Assembly (NCBI GenBank): GCA_965246835.1
Contig: CBDFFQ010000001.1
Span: 992,001-1,056,000, forward strand
Length of the DNA: 64,000 nt
Direction: 5' to 3'
DNA from: JANPPS01 sp965246835
Lineage (GTDB): Bacteria > Pseudomonadota > Alphaproteobacteria > Acetobacterales > Acetobacteraceae
A model generated the notes under the pieces. It did not search any database. It was not told where the DNA came from and saw only the letters and a list, made by a program, of their open reading frames with translations. The position numbers were made by a program, and so were the translations under genes. The first letter of the stretch is position 1. Every line of letters starts with the position of its first letter. This document shows positions 34,875-43,862 of this stretch, in pieces.

Positions 34875-36602
34875 CTATCCGAGCGTGAGGCGGCGGGCGG
34901 CGAAGCTATACAGCGGGCGCCACAGCATACGGTTGAACGCGACCACGAAGGCGGACATCACGACGACGCCGAGCACCACCTTCTCGGTCGCGCCCTCCGC
35001 CGTCGCCTGCGCGATGTAGGCGCCGAGGCCGTGGGCCTGCAGCTTGGTATCGCCCCAGCTCGCGACCTCCGACACGATGGCGGCGTTCCACGAACCGCCC
35101 GAGGCCGTGATGGCGCCCGTCACGTAATACGGGAAGATGCCCGGCAGGATCACGCGCCGCCACCACAGCCAGCCGCCCACGCGGAAATTGCGCGCGGCCT
35201 CCTGCAGATCGCCCGGGAAGGCGCTGGCGCCGGCGATCACGTTGAACAGGATATACCATTGGGTGCCGAGGATCATCAGCGGGGTGAGCCACACATCCGG
35301 GCTGCCGCCGAAACGCACGATCAGCACAACGAACACCGGAAAGAACAGATTGGCCGGGAACGCAGCCATGAACTGCGCCAGCGGCTGGATGCGCCGCCCC
35401 CATTTCGGCCTGAGCCCGAGCCACACCCCGATCGGCACCCACACCAGCGTCGCCAGGATCATCAGCACCACCACGCGCAACAGCGTGATGAGACCGAGCC
35501 CCAGGGCCTCCGCCACGTCGGGCCATGACAGCGCGACCGCGGCGTAGGTCACGATCTCATACACGGCGCCCGCGACCCCCAGCGCCAGGATCGCCAGGAA
35601 CACGGCGTCCCCGGTCCGGGAGGGCGTCCGCTCCGTCACCCGGCGCGAGCGGGGGCGCAGGCTGAGGCGGAGGCCGCCAAACGTATCGAAGCCGCGCCCC
35701 ACGATGCCCGAGAGCGCACGCAACGTGCGGGTCCGGCGCAGCAGCTTCAGGACCCAGGGGTCCTCCACATCCTCGGCCGCCGTCAACTCGAACCGGAATT
35801 TCGACGACCAGGCGACCAAGGGGCGGAACAGCAGCTGGTCATAGGCCAGGATCACCACGAGCATGGCGGCGATCGCGTAGCCCACGGCCAGGATGTCGCG
35901 CTGTTCGAGCGCGAGCGCCACATAGCTGCCGATGCCGGGCAGCTTCCAGGTGGCGTCCCCGACACTCACGGCCTCGGACGCCACGACGAAGAACCAGCCG
36001 CCCGACATGGACATCATGGTGTTCCACACGAGCCCCGGCATCGCGAACGGCACCTCCAGCCGCCAGAACCGCTGCCAGGCGCTGAGCTGGTAGGAGCGGG
36101 ACGTCTCGTCGAGGTCCGCCGGCACGGTCTTCAGGCTCTGATACAGGCTGAAGGCCATGTTCCAGGCCTGGCTGGTGAAGATCGCGAAGATGGCTGCGAG
36201 CTCGGCGCCCAGCACCCGGCCCGGGAACAGATTCATGAAAAACACGACGGTGAAGCTGAGGAAGCCCAGGATCGGCACGGATTGCAGGATGTCCAGCACC
36301 GGCACGAGGATCAGCCCGGCCCGGCGGCTTTTCGCGGCCAGCGGCGCATAGGTGAAGGTGAACAGCAGCGCGCACATCAGCGCCGCGAACATGCGCAGCG
36401 TGGTGCGCACCGCGTAGCCCGGCAACCCCCACGGATCGAGCGAGATCGCCGTCGCCTCCGGCGCATCCAGCGGCGCCAGCGTGCCGCGCGCGACCGAGAT
36501 GAAATAGAGCAGCACGCCCAGGATGCAGATGCCGGCCACGAGGTCGAACAGATTGGGCAGGCGCCGGGCGGAGGCAAAGGCCGGGAAGGCGGTGTCGGAC
36601 AT
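34875..36602 (-). CDS. NitT/TauT-type ABC transporter permease, fused double permease
   Basis: This 575-residue protein contains two BPD_transp_1 permease domains in one chain (about 60-265 and 345-560). The first contact loop is SRSYQLSAWQRFWRLEVPFA and the second is ARNFRVGGWLWWRRVILPG. Both thus keep an EAA-like motif. A fused pair can replace the usual permease dimer. No periplasmic binding protein gene is adjacent. The 347 bases upstream are non-coding. Confidence 0.88.
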   Translation of the reverse strand: MSDTAFPAFASARRLPNLFDLVAGICILGVLLYFISVARGTLAPLDAPEATAISLDPWGLPGYAVRTTLRMFAALMCALLFTFTYAPLAAKSRRAGLILVPVLDILQSVPILGFLSFTVVFFMNLFPGRVLGAELAAIFAIFTSQAWNMAFSLYQSLKTVPADLDETSRSYQLSAWQRFWRLEVPFAMPGLVWNTMMSMSGGWFFVVASEAVSVGDATWKLPGIGSYVALALEQRDILAVGYAIAAMLVVILAYDQLLFRPLVAWSSKFRFELTAAEDVEDPWVLKLLRRTRTLRALSGIVGRGFDTFGGLRLSLRPRSRRVTERTPSRTGDAVFLAILALGVAGAVYEIVTYAAVALSWPDVAEALGLGLITLLRVVVLMILATLVWVPIGVWLGLRPKWGRRIQPLAQFMAAFPANLFFPVFVVLIVRFGGSPDVWLTPLMILGTQWYILFNVIAGASAFPGDLQEAARNFRVGGWLWWRRVILPGIFPYYVTGAITASGGSWNAAIVSEVASWGDTKLQAHGLGAYIAQATAEGATEKVVLGVVVMSAFVVAFNRMLWRPLYSFAARRLTLG

Positions 36603-36949
36603 GCGGGTGCGCCCTCCGGCTGGGGTGGTGGGCGGCTGTTAGCGTGTTGCCGGGCCGCTGTCAGCCGGGGACGGGCGTGTCAGTTTGGAGACTGTGCAAC
36701 CGGGGAGGTCGCTACTCCCCTCGATACCTCACGGCTGCCAGGGCCGGATGGCATCGCCGATACAGCGCTTCTGCGGACCGGTTGCGATTATCAGGCTTAG
36801 GCCGCCCAGCAGGTCTCATCAAGGAATGAGTGGCCGCGGGGTGCGCCACGCCCCACACGGGTCTCCGGCTGCCAGGACCGGATGAGCCGGCCAGCGTCTT
36901 GCAGAGCGGCCGTGTCAGCGTGCGTTGCCGGCAACGGCGGGTCAATGGA
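36603..36949. other. Non-coding leader region upstream of the double permease
   Basis: This is the only stretch over 300 bases without a gene. I see no tRNA, convincing small ORF or riboswitch core. It holds several inverted repeats, including GGGGAG/CTCCCC (36702-36720) and the 14-base palindrome CGTTGCCGGCAACG (36923-36936). A short direct repeat, CGGCTGCCAGG-x-CCGGATG, occurs near 36732 and near 36867. It should include the promoter and leader of the permease-ATPase pair on the minus strand. Confidence 0.5.
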
Positions 36950-37396
36950 CTAACGATGCCCCGTGCTGCCGAACCCGCCCTGCCCCCGCGCGGTCTCGTC
37001 ATGGAAATCCACCTCAAGCCAGGTGGCGCGCAGTACCGGGGACAGCACGGCCTGGGCAATCCGCATGCCGCGCTCCACCACGAACGGCTCGGCGCCGGCG
37101 TTGAGCAGGATCACCTGCAGCTCGCCGCGGTAATCCTCGTCGATCGTGCCAGGGCTGTTGGCGACCAGGATGCCGTGCTTCAGCGCGAGGCCGGAGCGGG
37201 GCCGCACCTGCAGCTCGTGCCCGGGCGGCAAGGCGATTGCTAGGCCGGTGGGGATCAGCGCGCGGGCGCCCGGCGCGATCGTGACCGGTGCCGCCACCGC
37301 CGCCAGCAGATCCATGCCGGCCGCACCCGATGTGGCATAGGCCGGCAGCGGCAAATCGGCTCCGTGCGGCAGGCGCACGACCTGAATGACGCTCAT
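36950..37396 (-). CDS. dut: Deoxyuridine 5'-triphosphate nucleotidohydrolase
   Basis: This 148-residue trimeric dUTPase hydrolyses dUTP to dUMP and pyrophosphate. All five motifs can be read: AGMDLLA, PRSGLA, GTIDEDYRGELQV, ERGMRIAQAV and the C-terminal arm RGQGGFGSTG. The ATG overlaps the coaBC stop by four bases, a common alphaproteobacterial pair. Confidence 0.97.
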   Translation of the reverse strand: MSVIQVVRLPHGADLPLPAYATSGAAGMDLLAAVAAPVTIAPGARALIPTGLAIALPPGHELQVRPRSGLALKHGILVANSPGTIDEDYRGELQVILLNAGAEPFVVERGMRIAQAVLSPVLRATWLEVDFHDETARGQGGFGSTGHR

Positions 37397-38592
37397 GCCA
37401 GCGCCGCCGCGATCATCTGCGCGAGCCGGGCCGCGACGTCCGCCTTGGCCATCAGCGGCCAGTGTTCGATCCCGGCCTCGGTTACCAAATGCACCTGGTT
37501 CACGTCGCCGCCCATGATGCCGGTTTCGGGCCGGACGTCATTGGCCACGATCCAGTCGCAGCCCTTGCGCAGCCGCTTGCTCCCCGCGTGTTCCAGCATG
37601 TTGTCGGTCTCGGCGGCGAAGCCCACCACCAGGCGCGGCCGGCGGGGGCCCGGGGTGGCCAGCGTGGCGAGAATGTCGGGGTTGGAGCCCAACTCGATGC
37701 GGGGCGGCTCGGCACCGGGGGATTTCTTCAGTTTGGAGGTGGCCGGGTTCACCACGCGCCAGTCGCCCACGGCCGCAGCGCACACGGCGATGTCGGCCGG
37801 GAGCGCCGCCTCGCACGCGGCCAGCATTTCGTGCGCGGTCTCGATCCGGTGGACGATGACGCCCGGGGGATCCGGGATCCCGACGGGACCGGACACCAGC
37901 GTCACGCGGGCGCCCAGCGCGGCCAGGGCGGCGGCGATGGCGTGGCCCTGCCGTCCGCTGCTGCGGTTGGCGAGGTAGCGGACGGGGTCGATGGGCTCGA
38001 ACGTCGGCCCGCTGGTGACGAGCGCGTGGCGCCCGGCCAAGGCGTGCGAGCCCTGGGCGCCATGCAGCAAGCCTTGGATCGCGGCGAGGATCGCGGGGGG
38101 TTCCGACAGGCGGCCCATGCCGTATTCGTTGCAGGCCATGGCGCCCTCCTCTGGCCCGACCACGTGAATGCCGCGCTCCAGCAGCAGTGCCAGGTTGGCC
38201 TGCGTCGCGGCGTGGGACCACATGCGGACGTTCATCGCGGGCGCCACCAGCACGGGCTTGTCGGTCGCGAGCAGCACGGTGCTGGCGAGGTCATCCGCCC
38301 GCCCCCCGGCCATCCGCGCCACCATGTCCGCACTGGCGGGCGCCACCACGACCAGGTCGGCGGCGCGGGACAGCTGGATGTGGCCCATCTCGCTCTCATC
38401 CGTGAGGGACCAGAGGTCGGTATAGATTTTCGACTCCGTCAGCGCCTGCAGGCTGAGCGGCGTCACGAACTGCGCGCCGCCTGCGGTGAGGATCGCGGTG
38501 ACCGACATGTCCTGCTTGCGGAGCAGGCGGACCAGCTCGAGCGATTTGTAGGCCGCGATGCCGCCCGAGACGATGAGGAGGATGCGCTTCAT
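37393..38592 (-). CDS. coaBC: Bifunctional phosphopantothenoylcysteine decarboxylase/synthetase
   Basis: This 399-residue protein has a flavin-dependent CoaC domain (about 1-185) and a CoaB synthetase domain (about 190-399). Together they turn 4'-phosphopantothenate into 4'-phosphopantetheine for coenzyme A. Visible markers are the flavoprotein opening ILLIVSGGIAAYKS, APAMNVRMW, and the catalytic-Cys loop GAMACNEYGMGR. CoaB has ALVTSGPTFEPIDPVRYLAN. The ATG at 38592 starts MKRILLIV, and longer frames add a non-conserved stretch. Confidence 0.95.
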   Translation of the reverse strand: MKRILLIVSGGIAAYKSLELVRLLRKQDMSVTAILTAGGAQFVTPLSLQALTESKIYTDLWSLTDESEMGHIQLSRAADLVVVAPASADMVARMAGGRADDLASTVLLATDKPVLVAPAMNVRMWSHAATQANLALLLERGIHVVGPEEGAMACNEYGMGRLSEPPAILAAIQGLLHGAQGSHALAGRHALVTSGPTFEPIDPVRYLANRSSGRQGHAIAAALAALGARVTLVSGPVGIPDPPGVIVHRIETAHEMLAACEAALPADIAVCAAAVGDWRVVNPATSKLKKSPGAEPPRIELGSNPDILATLATPGPRRPRLVVGFAAETDNMLEHAGSKRLRKGCDWIVANDVRPETGIMGGDVNQVHLVTEAGIEHWPLMAKADVAARLAQMIAAALA

Positions 38593-38611
38593 GACGGCAC
38601 GGCCGCGCTTC

Positions 38612-39334
38612 TCACAACCGCCATCCCTTATGGATCGCCGCGATCCCACCGGTCAGATTGCGGAACGACACCCGCCCGAACCCGGCCGCGCGCATCATCC
38701 CCGCCAGCGTCTCCTGATGCGGGAATTTCCGAATGCTCTCCGCCAGATAGACGTAGCTCTCGGAATCCTGCGCCACCACGCGGCCCAGGCGCGGCATCAC
38801 CTGGAATGACCACGCGTCATAGACCGGCGCCATCGCCGCCACCTGCAGCTTCGAGAATTCGAGGCAATGGAACTGCCCGCCCGGCCGCAGCACGCGCCGG
38901 GCTTCGCGCAGCACCGCGTCCTTGTCCGTGCAGTTGCGCAGGCCGAAGGCGATGGTCACCCGGTCCATGCAGGCGTCGCGAAACGGCAGCGCCTCCGCAT
39001 CCGCGACCGCGACCGGCGCGTCCACCCGGCCCTGCCCCACGCTCAGCATCGCCGCGTTGATGTCCGTCAGCACCGCCGGGCCGCCGCCCCGCGCCAGCCA
39101 GCCGCGCACGATGTCCCCGGTGCCGCCCGCGAGATCCAGCAGGGTCCGCCCCGGGCGGGGATCGAGGCCCTGGACGAAATCCCGCTTCCAGGCGCGGTGC
39201 ACGCCCAATGACATCAGGTCGTTCATCACATCGTATTTCGGCGCCACGCTGTCGAACACCGCGCGTACCATGGGCTTCTTCGCGGCGCGGGGCACGGTGC
39301 GGAAGCCGAAATCGGTCTCGTCGTTGTCGCTCAT
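38612..39334 (-). CDS. ubiE: Ubiquinone/menaquinone methyltransferase UbiE
   Basis: This 240-residue enzyme methylates the C-2 position of the benzoquinol ring in ubiquinone synthesis. UbiE signatures are present: VFDSVAPKYDVMNDLMSLGV, SAM loop LLDLAGGTGDI, and the ending LTGGIAAIHKGWRL. It lies 19 bases before coaBC and divergent from mutM with only 26 bases between start codons, so the two promoters must overlap or lie in the coding ends. Confidence 0.96.
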   Translation of the reverse strand: MSDNDETDFGFRTVPRAAKKPMVRAVFDSVAPKYDVMNDLMSLGVHRAWKRDFVQGLDPRPGRTLLDLAGGTGDIVRGWLARGGGPAVLTDINAAMLSVGQGRVDAPVAVADAEALPFRDACMDRVTIAFGLRNCTDKDAVLREARRVLRPGGQFHCLEFSKLQVAAMAPVYDAWSFQVMPRLGRVVAQDSESYVYLAESIRKFPHQETLAGMMRAAGFGRVSFRNLTGGIAAIHKGWRL

Positions 39335-39360
39335 GCGCCCAGCCTATAGGGTCCGCGCCC

Positions 39361-40254
39361 ATGCCGGAACTCCCCGAGGTCGAGACCGTGATGCGCGGGC
39401 TGTCGCATCGGCTGCTGAACCAGGTCATCACGCGGGCGGAGGTGCGGCGGCCCGACCTGCGCTGGGCGTTGCCGGCGGGGCTGGCGGAGCGGCTGACGGG
39501 CACGCGGGTGGTCGGCTTCCGGCGCCGGGCGAAATATATCCTGATGCGGCTGGAGGGCGGCACCAGCGTGCTGCTGCACCTCGGCATGTCGGGCCGGATG
39601 CTCATCCGCCGTCACCTCTCCAAAGATGGGGGCGCCAACGAGCCCGTGCTGCATGAGCACGTGGAGATGACCACCGCGGATGGCTGGACCATCGGGTTCG
39701 TGGACCCCCGCCGCTTCGGCTCGATCGACCTGGTGCCGACCGCGGACGAGGACGGCCACCGCCTGCTGGCCGGCTTGGGGCCGGAACCGCTGGACGACGC
39801 CTTCACCGGCGAGAGCCTGACCGCCTCGTTGACCGGCCGCCGCACGCCGATCAAGGCCGCGCTGCTGGACCAGCGGATCGTGGCCGGCCTGGGCAACATC
39901 TATGTGTGCGAGGCGCTGTTCCGCGCGGGCGTGGCGCCGGGGCGGCTGGCACGGGACGTGGCGGGGGCGCAGGCGGCGCGGCTGGTGCCGGAGATCAAGG
40001 CGACCCTGCTGGAGGCGATCGCGGCCGGCGGATCCTCGCTCCGGGACTACGTGCAGCCCGATGGCGAACTCGGCTATTTCCAGCATGCCTGGCGCGTGTA
40101 TGGGCGCGAAGGCCTGGCCTGCGAGGACTGCCCCGGCCCCCCCGCCTGCCCCGGCGTCCAACGCATGACCCAATCCGCCCGCAGCACCTTCTATTGTCCG
40201 GTGCGCCAGGCCCCGGTAGGTTCCGGACAACCGCCCGGAGAGACCGATGCCTGA
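39361..40254 (+). CDS. mutM: Formamidopyrimidine-DNA glycosylase
   Basis: This 297-residue Fpg removes 8-oxoguanine and nicks the site. Pro2 and Glu3 in MPELPEVE are the catalytic residues. The H2TH region includes QRIVAGLGNIYVCEALFRAG. The C-terminal zinc finger is unusual. The normal CxxC...FYCPxC becomes CEDC...RSTFYCPVRQ, so the last Cys is Arg, while an extra Cys sits in GPPACPG. The ATG at 39361 is fixed by the catalytic N-terminus. It overlaps the next gene by eight bases. Confidence 0.95.
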   Translation: MPELPEVETVMRGLSHRLLNQVITRAEVRRPDLRWALPAGLAERLTGTRVVGFRRRAKYILMRLEGGTSVLLHLGMSGRMLIRRHLSKDGGANEPVLHEHVEMTTADGWTIGFVDPRRFGSIDLVPTADEDGHRLLAGLGPEPLDDAFTGESLTASLTGRRTPIKAALLDQRIVAGLGNIYVCEALFRAGVAPGRLARDVAGAQAARLVPEIKATLLEAIAAGGSSLRDYVQPDGELGYFQHAWRVYGREGLACEDCPGPPACPGVQRMTQSARSTFYCPVRQAPVGSGQPPGETDA

Positions 40255-41035
40255 CATGATCCCCCCTTCTTCGATGATCATCGTCGAGACCCACGGCCCC
40301 GTCGGCCTGATCCGCCTCAACCGGCCCGAGGCGCTGAACGCCCTCTGTGACCAGCTGATGGCCGAACTCGGCACGGCATTGCTGGCGATGGACAAGGACG
40401 ATGCGATCGGCTGCATCGTGGTGACAGGCTCGGAGAAGGCGTTCGCGGCCGGGGCCGACATCAAGGAGATGCGGGACCGTACCTACCCCGACATCTTCAT
40501 GCACGATTTCATCGGCGATGGCTGGGAGACGGTGCTGCAGGTGAAGAAGCCGGTGATCGCGGCCGTGGCCGGCTTCGCGCTGGGCGGCGGGTGCGAACTC
40601 GCGATGATGTGCGACCTGATCGTCTGTGCCGACACCGCGCGGTTCGGGCAACCGGAGATCAATTTGGGCGTGATCCCGGGCGCCGGCGGCAGCCAGCGCA
40701 TGACGCGCTCGATCGGCAAGTCGAAGGCGATGGACCTGTGCCTCACGGGCCGCATGATGGACGCGGCGGAGGCGGAGCGGTGCAATTTGGTGAGCCGGGT
40801 GTTCCCGGCGGCGGAGCTGGTGGCGGAGGCGCTGAAGATCGGCGCCAAGATCGCGTCGCAGAGCCCGGTGGCGGCGGCGATCGCCAAGCGGGCCGTGAAC
40901 GTCGCCTACGAAACCACGCTGCATGAGGGCGTCAGGACTGAACGGTCCCTGTTCATGTCGCTGTTCGGCACGCCGGGTCAGAAAGAGGGAATGGCGGCGT
41001 TCGTCGAGAAACGCAAGCCGGTTTTTACCCGCTGA
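40247..41035 (+). CDS. Enoyl-CoA hydratase
   Basis: This 262-residue crotonase-fold enzyme hydrates trans-2-enoyl-CoA in beta-oxidation. The CoA-binding stretch AFAAGADIKEM is present. Both catalytic Glu are visible, one in GFALGGGCELAMMCD and one in GQPEINLGVIPGAGG, matching mitochondrial ECHS1 rather than a pseudo-hydratase. The ATG at 40247 has GGAGAG at 40238-40243 and overlaps the mutM stop by eight bases. Confidence 0.95.
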   Translation: MPDMIPPSSMIIVETHGPVGLIRLNRPEALNALCDQLMAELGTALLAMDKDDAIGCIVVTGSEKAFAAGADIKEMRDRTYPDIFMHDFIGDGWETVLQVKKPVIAAVAGFALGGGCELAMMCDLIVCADTARFGQPEINLGVIPGAGGSQRMTRSIGKSKAMDLCLTGRMMDAAEAERCNLVSRVFPAAELVAEALKIGAKIASQSPVAAAIAKRAVNVAYETTLHEGVRTERSLFMSLFGTPGQKEGMAAFVEKRKPVFTR

Positions 41036-41050
41036 GATGCATCGGCAAGC

Positions 41051-41079
41051 TTGACTTGGACGTGGCCTCTCCATAGAAC
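41051..41079 (+). promoter_or_regulatory. Putative sigma-70 promoter of rpsT
   Basis: TTGACT at 41051-41056 and TAGAAC at 41074-41079 are separated by 17 bases and match the -35 and -10 hexamers at five and four of six positions. The site lies 57 bases upstream of the rpsT ATG, after the end of the hydratase gene. Confidence 0.5.
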
Positions 41080-41135
41080 GCGACCCTTCCCGGCGCATCC
41101 GCCGTCACACCACCGTCACACGCAAAAGAGATCCC

Positions 41136-41414
41136 ATGGCCAATACCGCATCCGCTCAGAAGCGCATCCGCCAGACCGTGAAGCGCACGCTGCGCAACAC
41201 GGCTCGGAAGTCCCGTATGCGGACCTTCGTGAAGAAGGTGGAGGTCGCCTGCGCGTCCGGTGACAAGGAAGCGGCGGCGGCGGCGTTCAAGGCGGCGCAG
41301 CCCGAGATGCAGCGTGCGGCCGGCAAGGGCGTGATCCACGCCAACACGGTGTCCCGCAAGCTGTCCCGCCTGTCGGCGCGGATCAAGGCGATGGCGGCGG
41401 CTCCGCAGGCCTGA
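41136..41414 (+). CDS. rpsT: 30S ribosomal protein S20
   Basis: This 92-residue basic protein is rich in Arg, Lys and Ala and matches S20 throughout: MANTASAQKRIRQTVKRTLRN at the start and KGVIHANTVSRKLSRLSARI near the end. S20 binds 16S rRNA early in small-subunit assembly. It sits directly before dnaA, as in many alphaproteobacteria, and has its own promoter-like site and a strong terminator. Confidence 0.97.
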   Translation: MANTASAQKRIRQTVKRTLRNTARKSRMRTFVKKVEVACASGDKEAAAAAFKAAQPEMQRAAGKGVIHANTVSRKLSRLSARIKAMAAAPQA

Positions 41415-41419
41415 TTTTC

Positions 41420-41437
41420 GCCCGCTTTCCTGCGGGC
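41420..41437 (+). terminator. Small hairpin just after rpsT
   Basis: GCCCGC-TTTCCT-GCGGGC is a perfect 6-base stem starting six bases after the rpsT stop. It lacks a T-run and is followed by the stronger terminator at 41463. Confidence 0.45.
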
Positions 41438-41462
41438 TCCTGCCACAATCTGTTCGGCTTCG

Positions 41463-41496
41463 AAAAGGTGAGCATTCTATTTGCTCGCCTTTTTTC
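41463..41496 (+). terminator. Rho-independent terminator of rpsT
   Basis: AAAAGGTGAGC (41463-41473) and GCTCGCCTTTT (41483-41493) form an 11-base stem with one G-U pair and a nine-base loop, and the 3' arm runs into a T tract. It separates rpsT from the dnaA transcription unit and, because of the A-rich 5' arm, could also work on the minus strand. Confidence 0.85.
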
Positions 41497-41664
41497 TATG
41501 CGTCACGTTTGTTGTCCGGCAGCAGTTTTTGATTGCCTCCGGACCGGGGCTGACCTACTCATGACGTCGATGACCCATCGCGGGACAGCACGCGCCACCG
41601 GCCTCCCCGGCGGTATCCGAGAAGTCGCGGTGGACGCCCCTCCGCCGAACGTAGGCAGGTATAG

Positions 41665-43161
41665 ATGGCCTCTCAGCCTTCCAGTGCACGCGTCGATTTC
41701 TCGGCATCCTCCCCGGTGCCGCCCGCATTGGATGGGTCCACGATGACGGGCGCGCCGCGCCCGCCGCTCGATGAACAGCTCGTCGCGCAATGGGCCCGCG
41801 TCCGCGGCCGGCTGCAGCAGGAGGTAGGCGAGGTCGAATACCGCACGTGGCTGCGTCACATGTCGCTGGTCGGGCTCGATGGCGACGAGGTGACCGTGAG
41901 CCTGCCGAGCCGGTTCCTGCGCGATTGGGTGCGCGGGCATTACGCGGACAAGCTGAACACGCTGTGGCAGGCCGAGAATGGCCGGGTGCGCCGGGTCGAT
42001 CTGCGGATCGCACCGGGCGCGGAGGCGGAGCCGCCCCCCGCCTTACCATCCCGCCCTGCCGGCACCCGCGCCGAAAGCCCCGCCCTGACCCGCACCGAGG
42101 AGCGGCCGGACGATCGTCCGGAACCGAAGGAGGTCGCGGGGATGCTGGACAACCGGTTCGAGTTCGACAGCTTCGTGGTCGGCAAGCCCAACGAGTTCGC
42201 CTATGCCTGCGCCCGCCGCGTGGCGGAGCGGCCGAACAGCCCGGGGTTCAACCCGCTGTTCCTGTATGGCGGCGTGGGCCTCGGCAAGACGCATCTCATG
42301 CACGCGATCGGGCTCGAGCTGGCACGGAAAGAGGGCGCCCCGGTGCAGGTCGCCTACATGAGCGCCGAGAAGTTCATGTACCGCTTCATCGCCGCGATCC
42401 GCAGCCAGAGCACGATGGAGTTCAAGGAGCAGCTCCGCAGCGTGGACGTGCTGATGGTGGACGACCTGCAATTCCTGATCGGCAAGGACAACACGCAGGA
42501 AGAATTCTTCCACACTTTCAATGCGCTGGTGGATGCCGGCAAGCAGATCGTGGTGTCAGCCGACAAAAGCCCGTCCGACCTGAGTGGCCTCGAGGACCGG
42601 CTGCGCACCCGGCTCGGCTGCGGCATGGTGGCAGACCTGCATGCCACCACCTTCGAGCTGCGGATTTCCATCCTGGAGGCCAAGGTCGCCCGGGCCGAGA
42701 CGCCCGTGACCGGGAAAGTCCTGGAATTCCTGGCGCACAAGATCACCAGCAACGTCCGCGAGCTCGAGGGCAGCCTGAACCGCCTGATCGCCCACGCGAA
42801 CCTGTTCGGCCGGCCGATCACGCTCGAAAGCACGCAGGAGGTCCTGCATGACGTGTTGAAGGCGCATGACCGCCGGGTCACGATCGAGGAGATCCAGAAG
42901 CGGGTGTCCGAACACTGGAACATCCGCCTGGCGGAGATGAGCAGCGCCCGGCGCGCCCGCGCCGTGGCCCGGCCGCGCCAGGTGGCGATGTATCTCTCGA
43001 AGCAGCTCACCAACCGCTCATTGCCGGAGATCGGCCGCCGCTTCGGCAACCGGGACCATACGACGGTGATGCACGCCGTGAGCCGGGTGACGGAGCTGAT
43101 GGAGGCCGATCCGGACTTTGCCGAGCGCGTCGAGTTGCTGCGGCGTATGCTCGAGAGCTGA
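41665..43161 (+). CDS. dnaA: Chromosomal replication initiator protein DnaA
   Basis: This 498-residue AAA+ initiator has domain I from about residue 35 (VAQWARVRGRLQQEVGEVEY). The AAA+ core has Walker A GGVGLGKTHL and Walker B VDVLMVDDLQFL. The C-terminal DNA-binding helix-turn-helix includes the signature NRDHTTVMHAVSRV. The ATG at 41665 gives an extra disordered N-terminus; a second ATG at 41743 would also keep domain I whole. I find no cluster of DnaA boxes beside it, so the origin is probably elsewhere. Confidence 0.97.
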   Translation: MASQPSSARVDFSASSPVPPALDGSTMTGAPRPPLDEQLVAQWARVRGRLQQEVGEVEYRTWLRHMSLVGLDGDEVTVSLPSRFLRDWVRGHYADKLNTLWQAENGRVRRVDLRIAPGAEAEPPPALPSRPAGTRAESPALTRTEERPDDRPEPKEVAGMLDNRFEFDSFVVGKPNEFAYACARRVAERPNSPGFNPLFLYGGVGLGKTHLMHAIGLELARKEGAPVQVAYMSAEKFMYRFIAAIRSQSTMEFKEQLRSVDVLMVDDLQFLIGKDNTQEEFFHTFNALVDAGKQIVVSADKSPSDLSGLEDRLRTRLGCGMVADLHATTFELRISILEAKVARAETPVTGKVLEFLAHKITSNVRELEGSLNRLIAHANLFGRPITLESTQEVLHDVLKAHDRRVTIEEIQKRVSEHWNIRLAEMSSARRARAVARPRQVAMYLSKQLTNRSLPEIGRRFGNRDHTTVMHAVSRVTELMEADPDFAERVELLRRMLES

Positions 43162-43162
43162 G

Positions 43163-43726
43163 ATGAGCAGCGTCACGACGCCAGACTGGTCCACGATCCC
43201 GGCCCCCATCGATGACGGCGCGGCCCGGCATCTGATCGGCATGAAACTGCCCCCGCTCCCACTGCCCGCCACTGATGGCTCGCCCATCGATCTGTCGGCG
43301 CTACCGGGCCGCGGGGTAGTCTATGCCTATCCGCGCACAGGGGAGCCCGGGCGGGACAACCCCGAGGGCTGGGACATGATTCCCGGAGCCCGCGGCTGCA
43401 CGCCTCAATCTTGCTCCTTCCGGGACCATTTTGCCGAGCTGCGCAGCCTGGGCGTCATGGGCCTGTTCGGGCTTTCGACCCAGAGCACCATCTACCAGCG
43501 TGAGGCCGTCGAGCGGCTGCATCTCCCCTTCCCCATCCTGTCCGACGAGAGCCTGATCGTGGCGCGGGCGCTTCGGCTCCCGACTTTCGAGACGGCCGGC
43601 ATGACCTTGCTGAGCCGGCTCACGATGGTTATCGACGCCGGGGTGATCGCGCATGTTTTCTACCCGGTGTTCCCGCCGGACCGGAGTGCCGACGAGGTCA
43701 TCGCATGGCTGCGCCATCGAGCATAA
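43163..43726 (+). CDS. Peroxiredoxin (AhpC/TSA family)
   Basis: This 187-residue thioredoxin-fold peroxidase starts with an ATG one base after the dnaA stop. The active-site region reads PGARGCTPQSCSFRDHF. Its two Cys, three residues apart from Thr-Pro, define a peroxiredoxin subgroup seen in proteobacteria. The later blocks FGLSTQSTIYQREAVERL and FYPVFPPDRSADEVIAWL also fit. It probably reduces hydrogen peroxide or organic peroxides. Its position between dnaA and dnaN is unusual. Confidence 0.85.
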   Translation: MSSVTTPDWSTIPAPIDDGAARHLIGMKLPPLPLPATDGSPIDLSALPGRGVVYAYPRTGEPGRDNPEGWDMIPGARGCTPQSCSFRDHFAELRSLGVMGLFGLSTQSTIYQREAVERLHLPFPILSDESLIVARALRLPTFETAGMTLLSRLTMVIDAGVIAHVFYPVFPPDRSADEVIAWLRHRA

Positions 43727-43746
43727 GCCGGCCCCGCTCACCCCGC

Positions 43747-43775
43747 CCGTCCCGCCAACGGGAGAGGGGAAGGAT
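43747..43775. repeat. REP-like element, copy 2 (weaker)
   Basis: CCCGT-CCCGCCA-ACGGG (43747-43763) followed by AGAGGGGAAGG resembles the longer elements at 27828 and 63325 in its GGGAGAGGGG core. It lies in the 136-base gap before dnaN. Confidence 0.4.
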
Positions 43776-43862
43776 GAAAGGAGGCGAACACGGGTTTGCG
43801 AGCGGGCGCAACATCGCTACAGTCGAGGGCCGTCAAACGCACGACTCCGAAAGCCAGATCCC

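Noticed and set aside
36603..36949. Riboswitch or small RNA in the 347-base gap
   Set aside because: No TPP, cobalamin, SAM, glycine or guanidine core could be recognised on either strand. It is kept only as an uncharacterised leader.
41498..41664. Possible replication origin before dnaA
   Set aside because: I find no cluster of TTATCCACA-like boxes and no AT-rich unwinding stretch. Alphaproteobacterial origins often lie away from dnaA.
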